DNA of 9,468 nt from Sporichthyaceae bacterium. GTDB lineage: Bacteria > Actinomycetota > Actinomycetes > JACCYY01. This document shows positions 1 through 6,428 of this stretch, in pieces. The translations under genes were made by a program, and so were the position numbers. The first letter of the stretch is position 1. Every line of letters starts with the position of its first letter. Location of the stretch: positions 1-9,468 of the forward strand of contig JACCYY010000277.1 of NCBI GenBank assembly GCA_013696235.1, given 5' to 3'. The notes beneath the pieces are model-generated. The model ran no database searches, was not told the DNA's origin, and worked only from the letters and a program-made list of their open reading frames with translations.

Positions 1-448
1 GTTCCTGGGCGACGACGCGGCTGAGGTTTGCGTCGCGGTCGCGGTGTGCGTGGAGCGCCTCGATGACCGGCGTGCGAGCAACCTTCGCCACAGCGGCTGG
101 CGAGCCGTCGTCCTCGGCCTCCAGGTACAGGCGCTCGAACCAGGCTTGGTGGTAGTCGCGCCGCCCAGCACTGTCGCTCAGCTCGTAGGCGCGGCCACAT
201 CGGTCCGCCAGGATTAACACGACGTGGAGCGTGGCCTCATGGGTCTCCTCCGACGCCGACAGCCGCGCCAGCGCCGTCTCGGCAGCCAGGAGTTGGTCTG
301 AAAGAGCCTGCTGCTTCTCGCCGGCGATGTCCTGCGGCACGACCCCTTCCATCGCCTTCTCAGCCCACTTGTAGCGCTCACGCCGGATGCTCGCGATGCG
401 CTCGTTGAGACGGCCGCGCTCGTCCTTGCTGCCCTGGGGTTGGTGAGG
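1..448 (-). pseudogene. Large serine recombinase, C-terminal remnant (runs off left edge)
   Basis: The minus-strand frame is open for 149 codons from 448 to the window edge. It reads as the C-terminal part of an actinobacterial large serine integrase: a charged helix with RLNERIASIRRERYKWAEKA, then GVVPQDIAGEKQQAL, then a stretch ending RRDYHQAWFERLYLEAE. That stretch is recalled as typical of the region after the zinc ribbon in these enzymes. The catalytic serine domain and the zinc ribbon are missing. In the same frame, TAG (452-454) and TGA (449-451) stand just upstream, no start codon precedes the homologous part, and nothing upstream resembles the rest of the enzyme. It is therefore a 5'-truncated fragment that cannot catalyse recombination. 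Its own C-terminus lies outside the window. Family recognition is from memory of the motif pattern; the truncation is seen directly. Confidence 0.75.
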
Positions 449-478
449 CAGTCACTAGAGCGGCAACTGAACGGAGGA

Positions 479-507
479 TCGACTCCCTCCGGAGATGCGT
501 GAGTCGA
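479..507. repeat. Inverted repeat, 7-bp perfect arms
   Basis: TCGACTC (479-485) and GAGTCGA (501-507) form perfect 7-bp arms around a 15-base spacer that contains TCCGGA. It lies between the recombinase remnant and the broken helix-turn-helix gene, in the otherwise empty stretch 449-568. It could be an operator, a recombinase-site remnant or chance. There is no T tract, so it does not look like a terminator. Confidence 0.3.
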
Positions 508-568
508 CCAGGCGATCGCCCGCACACAAACTTCTGCGAAATGGGAGCCCGGTGGGTTTTGGGGATGA

Positions 569-993
569 CTAGAATCGTTCCCACGGCGCCCGAAGCCTGA
601 CGTCCGTTCTCTTCAATGCTTGGCGCACCGTCTCGTCATCACAGCCATACCGCTCAGCCAGCCGCTGGCAGGATCAACCTTCAACGTAGAGCTGTGCGAC
701 CTCGACGACTCGCTCCGGTGGGATGCCCAGCCGACGTAGCTTGACGCCAGCTCGCCGTAGATGCTCGGCCACCGTCGTGCGGTGCAGCTGCCACCGCGCT
801 GCCAGGCCTTCATGCTGTCGCCAGCCTCATACTCCGCCGCGAGCTGAGCCATCTGCTCGGGTGTCAACCGACGCTGCGCCTGTCGCTGCCGAACGTGCTT
901 GGTCTGTGTGCGACGCTTCAGCAGGTCAGGCAGACCAGCAGCTAAGTGCTCGACCTGGGTCGAGAACTTAGACGGAGTTCCTGTTAGGGCCAC
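569..993 (-). pseudogene. Double helix-turn-helix protein, broken copy (frameshift and nonsense)
   Basis: This is a damaged paralogue of the intact gene at 2750-3181. From GTG at 991-993 the product begins VALTGTPSKFSTQVEHLAAG, continues through QAQRRLTPEQMAQLAAEYEAGDSMKA, and leaves frame near 804-807. There, AAGGCCTGGCAGCG stands where the intact copy has AAGGCTTTGGCGGCG, so one base looks deleted. The next frame resumes the homology with LAARWQLHRTTVAEHLRRAGVKL. An in-frame TGA at 674-676 replaces the tryptophan of the paralogue's TEGWSLQRL motif. Homology then continues through LAERYGCDDETVRQALKR to a TAG at 569-571. Two helix-turn-helix units of the Hin/resolvase-like type are recognisable, suggesting a DNA-binding partner or regulator of the neighbouring recombinase. 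A TTG at 994-996 is an alternative start. Neither lesion would allow a full product. Confidence 0.8.
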
Positions 994-994
994 C
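978..994. repeat. 17-bp direct repeat shared with 3166-3182
   Basis: TTCCTGTTAGGGCCACC occurs here and again at 3166-3182 without mismatch. It covers the first codons of both helix-turn-helix copies. Similarity stops immediately upstream of the start codons (995 onward against 3183 onward). The two copies therefore share the coding region but not the upstream DNA. Confidence 0.85.
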
Positions 995-998
995 AATA

Positions 999-1010
999 GA
1001 ACACTTGTTC
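999..1010. promoter_or_regulatory. Candidate LexA (SOS) box
   Basis: GAACACTTGTTC is a perfect GAAC-N4-GTTC palindrome, followed by GA. Compared with the actinobacterial LexA consensus TCGAAC-N4-GTTCGA, 11 of 12 fixed positions match (A instead of C on the left). It ends five bases upstream of the likely GTG start of the broken helix-turn-helix gene. It could also act on the plus-strand kinase region about 160 bases away. The consensus is established; regulation here is inferred. Confidence 0.45.
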
Positions 1011-1105
1011 GAAAAATTACACAGAGGTGATTCTGTTCCGGTCGCTAGTCCGTTCGCTCAGGACACCTAAAGTCCAACGTTCGAAACATTGAATCCAATA
1101 CACGA

Positions 1106-1136
1106 AAGCCTGGGCGTAGACGCTCGGGCTTCTTTT
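1106..1136 (+). terminator. Rho-independent terminator-like hairpin
   Basis: Bases 1106-1116 pair with 1121-1131 to give an 11-bp stem with two G-U wobbles and the four-base loop TAGA, followed by CTTTT. No complete plus-strand gene lies upstream, so it is either an orphan left by a deleted gene or a leader hairpin/attenuator ahead of the small gene and kinase that follow. Read on the minus strand it is weaker, with only TTT after the stem. The rest of 1011-1169 shows no gene. Confidence 0.5.
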
Positions 1137-1169
1137 GGATATTTGTCCGTTGACCAGGAGGGGTAATCT

Positions 1170-1357
1170 ATAAGTACAACTGCCCCGGCAAGAAAGCCCG
1201 AGTTAGTAGACGTCACATCTCGGTCAAGCCTGTTTACCTGGAACAGATCGACAGCAAGCGTCTCGCCAAGGCCCTGATCAGTTCGGTGCTCCGCGACAAG
1301 GACAAGTCCTCGTGCTTGCTGTTTAGGATCAAAATGGGGAGAATGGGGTACATATGA
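1170..1357 (+). pseudogene. Decayed small gene upstream of kinase 1
   Basis: A strong ribosome binding site, AGGAGG at 1156-1161, stands eight bases before ATA-AGT-ACA-ACT. This looks like an ancestral ATG-AGT start mutated to ATA. The frame reads STTAPARKPELVDVTSR. A one-base deletion near 1221-1223 would join it to a second frame, VKPVYLEQIDSKRLAKALIS, and on to VLRDKDKSS. That second frame ends at TGA 1355-1357, overlapping the ATG of the kinase at 1354 in an ATGA, a layout typical of translational coupling. The restored protein would be about 62 residues, basic and probably helical. I do not recognise the family. It could be an element-encoded accessory protein. Loss of the start codon and the frameshift argue that it is no longer made. 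Confidence 0.45.
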
Positions 1358-1980
1358 GTGACTTTGATGGCCCATCCAAATCTGAGCTACCGCTCGGCTC
1401 CCCATTTGCTTCAGAGCTAGACAGTCAGCTCAGTCCGGATGAAGTTGACCTCCTTCGTGGCGTACTTACGGTGGTGGTGACCGGCGTTCCAGGCTCTGGG
1501 AAGACAACGCTTGGGCGTGCGCTCGCCCAAGCATTGGACGCGCGGTTCTTCAGTTTGGACGCGATCAAGGAGAGCCTCTTCGAGACCTCTGGCGGCACCT
1601 TCTACGGCACGACCTTACGGTTGGCTGCTGAGGCGCAGCTCGGCGCTGACCTCGCTGCCACGACCGGGCCCACAGTTGTCGACATCTGGATCCAGCCTGG
1701 CCGTGACACCGCGAGAGTCGCGGTGCTTCTCGCCAGCATCAGTTCGCGCATGGTCGAGGTCCTGTGTCGGGTGCCGGCCGAGGTCGCAGTGGATCGATAC
1801 AGTCAACGATCACGCTCTGGCCCGCACAAGCCACCAGATGAAGAAACATTGCAGCGCATCCGTGATGCTTCTGCCGAGTTGGGGCCTACTGGCGTAGGGC
1901 CTTGCATCGAGATCGACACCTCGGCTCCTGTCGACGTCGACACATTGGCCGCGAGCCTGCGGGATGCGCACTATCGATAA
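1354..1980 (+). CDS. P-loop kinase / AAA-family ATP-binding protein (kinase 1)
   Basis: The 208-residue protein has a Walker A motif, GVPGSGKTT, at residues 44-52. It follows a hydrophobic strand (LTVVVT) and precedes a helix and then FFSLDAIKESLF (66-76), as in small predicted kinases of the AAA_33 / zeta-toxin-like superfamily. A second strand, PTVVDIWIQ (107-114), may provide the Walker B-like aspartate (D110). Arginines in RYSQRSRSG (148-156) fit a nucleotide-binding lid. The substrate is unknown; relatives phosphorylate small molecules, nucleic-acid ends or cell-wall precursors. The first 35 residues are a polar extension without clear homology. The ATG overlaps the stop of the decayed small gene before it, and GGGGAG lies 12 bases upstream. 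A second, broken P-loop kinase starts 23 bases downstream. Function beyond ATP binding is inferred. Confidence 0.8.
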   Translation: MSDFDGPSKSELPLGSPFASELDSQLSPDEVDLLRGVLTVVVTGVPGSGKTTLGRALAQALDARFFSLDAIKESLFETSGGTFYGTTLRLAAEAQLGADLAATTGPTVVDIWIQPGRDTARVAVLLASISSRMVEVLCRVPAEVAVDRYSQRSRSGPHKPPDEETLQRIRDASAELGPTGVGPCIEIDTSAPVDVDTLAASLRDAHYR

Positions 1981-1988
1981 TCCACGCG

Positions 1989-1994
1989 TATAAT
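1989..1994 (+). promoter_or_regulatory. Candidate -10 box (TATAAT) for leaderless kinase 2 mRNA
   Basis: A perfect TATAAT ends nine bases before the ATG at 2004, so transcription could begin at or next to the start codon. This matches the leaderless pattern common in actinobacteria. No Shine-Dalgarno sequence is seen before this ATG, and no good -35 is visible. It lies in the 23-base gap after kinase 1. Confidence 0.45.
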
Positions 1995-2003
1995 GGACTA
2001 CCT

Positions 2004-2623
2004 ATGAGTACGGATGAAGTAGGTGACCCTTTCCTGGTGTTGGTTACAGGCCATGCCGCCGCCGGAAAGACGACAATTGCCGAAAGTTGGCAGAGGAACT
2101 CGATGCACTCTGGATCAACCGCGACCGGATACATGAGATGGTCTACTCGGGCTGGGAGCCTCATCACCCGGCCCTGAGCTCGGAGACGTACGATCCCCAA
2201 GTGGGGGAGTCCGTGTTCTTCGAGGGAGCCGTCGTTTGGAACATCTTCCTTTGGACGCTCCAGAAGGTCAGCGCTCGGGTCCCGGTCGTGGCGGATACGC
2301 CTTTCAACCACGACTGGAATAGGTCAATGTTCGAGGAAACCGCCCAGACGATCTGCGTACCAATCATCGAGGTTGCTCTCGGCGGCATGGGCGATGTTTT
2401 GTTGCAGCGCGTCCGAGTCCGTGCCGCCAGCGGTGAAGTGCACGTCAAGGCGAAGTTCAGCGTCAACCCTGCCCGCTACACCCAGCCATACCACCCTGTG
2501 CTGCCGGAGGACCGTGCTATTACAGTCATACCAACGCTCAACAGGACTGGAGGTGACTACGAGCGCATCAGAGAGCTAAATAACACCCTTGCGGCGGAGA
2601 AGTGCTGCAATCTCAACCTGTAG
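2004..2623 (+). pseudogene. P-loop kinase (kinase 2), disrupted by a single frameshift
   Basis: The ATG at 2004 opens with MSTDEVGDPFLVLVTG, then the Walker A motif GHAAAGKTT, then IAE. The frame then diverges from the family. Reading from 2081 in the next frame gives RKLAEELDALWINRDRIHEM, the expected helix and strand of a small kinase. One missing base at about 2080-2081 therefore explains the break. The second frame continues to TAG at 2621-2623, with VPVVADTPFN as a likely Walker B-region strand and RVRVRAASGEVH as a likely lid. The restored product would be about 206 residues. As read, translation from 2004 would end at a TGA at 2175-2177. No canonical slippery heptamer is seen, so programmed frameshifting is not supported. 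It resembles kinase 1 in fold but not closely in sequence. It is either a true pseudogene or a base-calling error. Confidence 0.75.
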
Positions 2624-2749
2624 TTCATTCTCCGTAGCCTCCGGCCCAACCAGCATGCATTTTCCCATTGAGCTTCTGGAATACTATCTTCTGACTCGCT
2701 CTCGCCTCTGCCAAATCGAGATTGATTCGTCGTACGCTAGTGGAGCGGG

Positions 2750-3181
2750 TCAGCCACGCTCCCATGACCGTCGCATATTCAACCCTGCCTGCTTAAGATG
2801 GGTCCGCACCGTCTCCGCATCACAGCAGTAGCGCTCGGCCAGCCGCTGGAGTGACCAGCCCTCGGTGTACAGCCTGACGCCCTCGCGCAGCTGCTCCTCC
2901 GACAAGCCTTGCCGCCGGAGTTGAACACCGGCATGGCGGAGATGCCCGGCCACGGTCGAGCGGTGCAGCGCCCACCTCGCCGCCAAAGCCTTCATGCTGT
3001 CGCCGGCCCGATACTCTTCGACCAGTTGACCAACCTGCTCTGATGTCAGGCGGCGTTGCGCCTGGCGCAGCCGGCTCGGCTCGGCTGCCGCAGGGCTCGG
3101 ACTCGCCAGCAGTACGTGCAGGCCAGCCGCCAGGCGTTCGACCCGAGCAGAGAACTTGGAGGGGCTTCCTGTTAGGGCCAC
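2750..3181 (-). CDS. Double helix-turn-helix DNA-binding protein, intact copy
   Basis: This 143-residue protein is built from two homeodomain-like helix-turn-helix units. The first spans residues 46-84 (SEQVGQLVEEY, then MKALAARWALHRSTVAGHLRHAGV); the second spans 94-130 (SEEQLREGVRLYTEGWSLQR, then CDAETVRTHL). Such small proteins are recalled as frequent companions of large serine recombinases in actinobacteria, so a DNA-binding accessory or regulatory role is likely. The start at GTG 3179-3181 was chosen because the identity with the broken copy at 569-993 begins exactly there. An upstream TTG (3221-3223) would add 14 residues not shared with that copy. No convincing ribosome binding site is seen. 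The gene lies at the right edge of the kinase cassette, facing away from the conserved locus. The 126 bases between it and kinase 2 hold nothing recognisable. Confidence 0.75.
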   Translation of the reverse strand: MALTGSPSKFSARVERLAAGLHVLLASPSPAAAEPSRLRQAQRRLTSEQVGQLVEEYRAGDSMKALAARWALHRSTVAGHLRHAGVQLRRQGLSEEQLREGVRLYTEGWSLQRLAERYCCDAETVRTHLKQAGLNMRRSWERG

Positions 3182-3182
3182 C
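3166..3182. repeat. 17-bp direct repeat shared with 978-994
   Basis: This is the second copy of TTCCTGTTAGGGCCACC, at the 5' end of the intact helix-turn-helix gene. The two copies are in the same orientation about 2.2 kb apart, with the kinase pair between them. Confidence 0.85.
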
Positions 3183-3298
3183 CTGACGGTGTCGACGTCA
3201 CGCTGATCGGACCGACCCAGCAAGCCCAGAAGGTGTCCGGCGGTCCCGATGGCGGCCGCAACCTGGCGTCCCGGCTGAGCTCGTGCCGGCGCGAAGAC

Positions 3299-3742
3299 TC
3301 AGGTCGTCGGAGCGCCGCTGGACCCCGCAGGCCGCTCCGAGACCTCCCGAGCACGCAAGCGCCAGGCGGCGATCGCTATGCCGAGGAGAACCGGTACGAG
3401 CAGGTTCGCCGGATGCAACGACCAGCTCGTGACGAAGGGAATGATGGCGAGTCCGACGGCGCCTCCGGCCGCCAGTCCGCCGAGCAGGATGGCCGGCTGC
3501 CCAGCCCTGCTCGCGGCTCGAGCGGCGACCGACCCGACCACGGCGGCGAGGACACCCAGCACGATGCCGACGACAGACGAGAGGAAGAAGGCGGCGATCT
3601 GGAAGCCGTACACCAGATCACTGCTCGTCGCCATGTCCACGATCGCGAGACCGATGTAGGTCAGCAGGCCGGCCAGGCCACCCACCAACGCACCCTCGAT
3701 CGCTGCCCACCCGAGGGACCACACGCTCCGTCGTTGAGTCAC
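3299..3742 (-). CDS. Small multi-pass membrane protein, function unknown
   Basis: The product has 147 residues from GTG 3740-3742 (VTQRRSVWSLGWAAIEG). Four hydrophobic segments are visible at about residues 15-36, 45-74, 83-105 and 112-129. The loops are short, and the polar C-terminal tail is rich in Arg, Ser and Pro. The positively charged N-terminus (QRR) suggests that end is cytoplasmic. No catalytic motif is recognised and I cannot name a family. It follows the RNA methyltransferase by 65 bases on the same strand and may be the last gene of the pmt transcription unit. The stretch 3182-3298 downstream holds no gene; it marks the junction between this conserved block and the accessory cassette. 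Confidence 0.7.
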   Translation of the reverse strand: MTQRRSVWSLGWAAIEGALVGGLAGLLTYIGLAIVDMATSSDLVYGFQIAAFFLSSVVGIVLGVLAAVVGSVAARAASRAGQPAILLGGLAAGGAVGLAIIPFVTSWSLHPANLLVPVLLGIAIAAWRLRAREVSERPAGSSGAPTT

Positions 3743-3807
3743 GGTTGATTCTCGCAGCCCGTCCCTGGGACGAGGGGACACCGGCCGGGTCGGCGGCGTC
3801 GGACCAG

Positions 3808-4617
3808 TTACCAGCCGTTCTTCTGGGCGCGGGCCTCGTAGAGCAGGACCGAGGCCGAGATCGCGACGTTGAGGGAGTCGGCGGCACCGAGCATCGGGAC
3901 GGACACCCGGTCGAACCCGTGCTCGTAGAACGGGCGCGAGATCCCGTACCGCTCGTTGCCGAGCACGATCGCGGTCCGGCCGCCGTAGGGGACCTCGCGG
4001 TACGGCCTGGCCTGGTCGGTGTCGGCCAGGTAGACCGTGAAGTCCCGCTCGCGGAGCCACCGCACGACGTCGTCGGGCTGCTCGATCTCGATGGACGGCA
4101 CGGTCAGCACCGTGCCGTGGCTGCCGCGGAAGACTTTCGGGTGGGTCAGCCGCGTCCGTCGGTTGGTCAGCACGAGCGCGTCGGCCGCGCACGCGTCCAT
4201 GGAGCGGATCAGCGTCCCGAGGTTGCCGGGGATCTCGATCGCGTCCGCGACGAGGACGAGCGCGTCGTCGCCGAGGGCGAGGGTCTCCGCGTCCCAGGTG
4301 GGCAGCTCGGCGACCGAGACCAGACCGTCGGGCTTGTCCCGCTCGGTGATCCGCTCGAGCGTCCGCGGTGAGATCCGGTACGACGATCGGGCTCGGGACG
4401 CGATCGTCGCGGCCCGGGCTCGTGCTTCGTCCGAGTAGCTTGCCTCCGGGCACCAGAGGAACACGTCGATCGAGGCGTCCGCGGCCAGCACGGCGTCGTT
4501 CGCCCAGATGCCTTCGGCGACGAACCGCCTGGCCCGGTTGGACGACGCGTTCTTCTGCAGGTCGACGATCTGCTTGATGCGTGGGTGCGAGGCACCGATC
4601 TGCTGGAGCTCGATCAC
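3808..4617 (-). CDS. SpoU/TrmH-family RNA 2'-O-methyltransferase
   Basis: The 269-residue protein has the layout of SPOUT enzymes that methylate a ribose 2'-hydroxyl in rRNA or tRNA using S-adenosylmethionine. The N-terminal domain (about 1-105, with IKQIVDLQKNASSNRARRFVAEG) resembles the L30e-like substrate-binding domain. The catalytic knot domain carries motif 1, IPGNLGTLIRSMDA (N132 and R138); motif 2, IVLGNERYGI (217-226, E222); and motif 3, VPMLGAADSLNVAIS (240-254). These match the three conserved SpoU motifs. The target nucleotide cannot be told from sequence. GTG 4615-4617 was chosen because homology starts at IELQQIGASHPRIKQI. An upstream start would overlap pmt. The gap to the pmt stop is 11 bases, which suggests co-transcription. 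Confidence 0.88.
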   Translation of the reverse strand: MIELQQIGASHPRIKQIVDLQKNASSNRARRFVAEGIWANDAVLAADASIDVFLWCPEASYSDEARARAATIASRARSSYRISPRTLERITERDKPDGLVSVAELPTWDAETLALGDDALVLVADAIEIPGNLGTLIRSMDACAADALVLTNRRTRLTHPKVFRGSHGTVLTVPSIEIEQPDDVVRWLRERDFTVYLADTDQARPYREVPYGGRTAIVLGNERYGISRPFYEHGFDRVSVPMLGAADSLNVAISASVLLYEARAQKNGW

Positions 4618-4628
4618 GGCAGCGCCGG

Positions 4629-6353
4629 CTAGATCCACACAGAGAACCACATGCGCGCGGAGTACCCGTCGTACGGGATCCACTCACCGGTGAAGACCGG
4701 GTAGAGGTACCCGGTGTTGACGACCACCAGCAGCACGTAGGCGCCCACCATCGCCGCGCCCCACCTCCGTCGACGTCGATCAGCACCCGGCGGGCCGAGC
4801 ACGTAGCCCAGCACGAGGGTGATCGCGAGGACCAGGAACGGGACGATCGCGACCGCGTAGAACGCGAAGATCGGCCGGTCCGACCAGCGCAGCCAGGGCA
4901 GCCAGGTCGATGCGACGAGCACGAGGATGGCCGCCGCGCGCCAGTCGCGCCGACCGAGCCAGAGCACGAGCAGGACCACCAGCGCGATGCACCCGGCCCA
5001 CCAGATCGCCGGGGTACCCAGACCAACCACGTCGCGGGCGCACCGAGCCGCGCCGCAGGTCACCTCCGGGGTGCCGTTGACACCGGTGGGCGCAGGGGAG
5101 GAGCTCGCCGTGTAGTCGCTGAACTCGAACTGCGTGGGCCGCCCGAGGTAGAGCCAGCGCCATGCCGTCGCCGCGTACGGGTGCGGGTTGTCGGTCAGGT
5201 TCAGGCTGTTGTGGAAGCCGAACGCCGCGGAGTGGTAGTGCCAGAGGCTGCGCAGGGCGTCTGGTGCGAGCCAGGCGAGCGAGTCGGGCAGCTGCCAGCG
5301 CATCGCACCGAAGAACGACACGACCGGGTTCCCCTGGCCGGCTGCCCATTGCCGGTCGTGGGAGCGCTCCGCCAGGAACCACCCGGTCCAGGACACGAGG
5401 TACGAACCGAGGGCGACGACCACCATCGACGCGAACGCCGGGATGCCGTCGTAGATGATGCCGGCGCTGTAGGGGCGACGCAGCCCGAGAGCCTTGCGCG
5501 CGGCGATGTCCCAGGCCACGACGAGCAGACCGCATGCGGCGAGCACGAACAGCCCGCTCCACTTCGTCGCGATCGCGAGGCCGAAGCACACGCCGGCGGC
5601 GATCCGCCACCAGCGCACCCCGATTCGTGGTCCGCCCGGGGTGAGCGAGCCAGCCGCCCGTGCCGCCTCGTACCGCTCGACCAGCCGGAGCCGGCCGTGG
5701 TCGCGGTCCTTCAGCACGCACCCCACCGCCGCGATCAGCCAGAACGCGAGCAGGCCGTCCAGAAGAGCGGTGCGGCTCATCACGATGGCCAGGCCGTCGA
5801 GGGCGAGCAGGAAACCGGCCACCACCCCGAGCAGCGTGGAGCGGAAGAGCCGGCGCGCGATGAGGGTGAGCATCAGGACGGACAGGGTCCCGGCGAGCGC
5901 GACGCCGAACCGCCAGCCGAACGGCGTGAGGCCGAAGAGGCCCTCGCCGAAGGCGATCATCCATTTGCCCATCGGTGGGTGCACGACGTACGAGTCGCCG
6001 AGCTCGAAGATGTCGGTGCGCCCGGCCAGGATCTGGGCGTCGATCGGCGTCTCGCCGTCGGGCGGGTCGACCACCGCGCGCTCGTACCCGAACTTCAGCA
6101 GCGAGTAGGAGTCCTTGACGTAGTAGGTCTCGTCGAAGACGACCTGCGGCGGGTTGCCGAGGTTCCAGAAGCGCAGGACCGCAGCGACCGCCGAGACACC
6201 GAGCGCCCACAACCACGCGGCGGCGCGATCGGTCGGCATCGCCGGGACCAGCCGGTCCCGAAGTGTCGGGCGCTCGTCGACATCGTCGGGTTCCAGGTCC
6301 GCGACGGCGCCCGGCTCCGGGCGCGCGGCTGCGATCGCCTCGCTCGTCGTCAC
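4629..6353 (-). CDS. pmt: Protein O-mannosyltransferase (GT39, dolichyl-phosphate-mannose type)
   Basis: This 574-residue integral membrane enzyme transfers mannose from polyprenyl-phosphate mannose to Ser/Thr of proteins exported by the Sec route. The first luminal loop has FDETYYVKDSYSLL at residues 73-86, whose Asp-Glu pair (74-75) is the catalytic motif of the family, and HPPMGKWMI at 125-133. About ten hydrophobic helices follow. The C-terminal four-helix domain includes YAATAWRWLYLGRPTQFEF, with WLPWLRWSDRPIFAFYA and GEWIPYDGYSARMWF near the end. The 40-residue N-terminus is acidic and soluble. GTG 6351-6353 was chosen because TACGAT lies seven bases upstream, as in a leaderless mRNA; ATG at 6360-6362 would fall directly at that box. 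Pmt next to divergent rsmI is conserved in Mycobacterium (Rv1002c/Rv1003). Confidence 0.93.
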   Translation of the reverse strand: MTTSEAIAAARPEPGAVADLEPDDVDERPTLRDRLVPAMPTDRAAAWLWALGVSAVAAVLRFWNLGNPPQVVFDETYYVKDSYSLLKFGYERAVVDPPDGETPIDAQILAGRTDIFELGDSYVVHPPMGKWMIAFGEGLFGLTPFGWRFGVALAGTLSVLMLTLIARRLFRSTLLGVVAGFLLALDGLAIVMSRTALLDGLLAFWLIAAVGCVLKDRDHGRLRLVERYEAARAAGSLTPGGPRIGVRWWRIAAGVCFGLAIATKWSGLFVLAACGLLVVAWDIAARKALGLRRPYSAGIIYDGIPAFASMVVVALGSYLVSWTGWFLAERSHDRQWAAGQGNPVVSFFGAMRWQLPDSLAWLAPDALRSLWHYHSAAFGFHNSLNLTDNPHPYAATAWRWLYLGRPTQFEFSDYTASSSPAPTGVNGTPEVTCGAARCARDVVGLGTPAIWWAGCIALVVLLVLWLGRRDWRAAAILVLVASTWLPWLRWSDRPIFAFYAVAIVPFLVLAITLVLGYVLGPPGADRRRRRWGAAMVGAYVLLVVVNTGYLYPVFTGEWIPYDGYSARMWFSVWI

Positions 6354-6360
6354 GCCGCAC

Positions 6361-6366
6361 ATCGTA
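6361..6366 (-). promoter_or_regulatory. Candidate -10 box for pmt
   Basis: On the minus strand TACGAT is followed by seven bases and then GTG, the proposed pmt start. This fits the TAnnnT-N7-start pattern of leaderless actinobacterial transcripts. No clear -35 is visible. The 75-base gap to rsmI must hold both divergent promoters. Confidence 0.4.
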
Positions 6367-6428
6367 CGGAGTGCAGGCTCGTCGCCCGTGAGCGACGGCA
6401 CGGCGAACGACCGGGGAGGATGGGTCCC

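Noticed and set aside
511..520. GGCGATCGCC palindrome
   Set aside because: A single short self-complementary word, expected by chance in GC-rich DNA and not repeated nearby.
1075..1100. tRNA-like T-arm (GTTCGAAAC) as an attachment site
   Set aside because: No acceptor stem, anticodon arm or CCA end could be assembled around it.
2004..2100. Programmed -1 frameshift in kinase 2
   Set aside because: No slippery heptamer or following stem-loop is evident around 2080. A simple one-base loss explains the break.
3233..3748. Plus-strand open frame of 171 codons
   Set aside because: It is antisense to the membrane protein, hydrophilic and without any recognisable domain.
3299..5026. 575-codon minus-strand open frame
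   Set aside because: Only its last 147 codons are a real gene (the membrane protein). The rest is an Arg/Ser-rich shadow of the methyltransferase and pmt in another frame.
4780..6360. 526-codon minus-strand open frame overlapping pmt
   Set aside because: It is Arg/Gly-rich and offset from the pmt frame, which carries all the expected motifs.
4581..6428. Long plus-strand open frame leading into rsmI (907 codons in all)
   Set aside because: The part before 6429 is antisense to pmt, with charged low-complexity translation and no family motifs. It stays open because of high GC.
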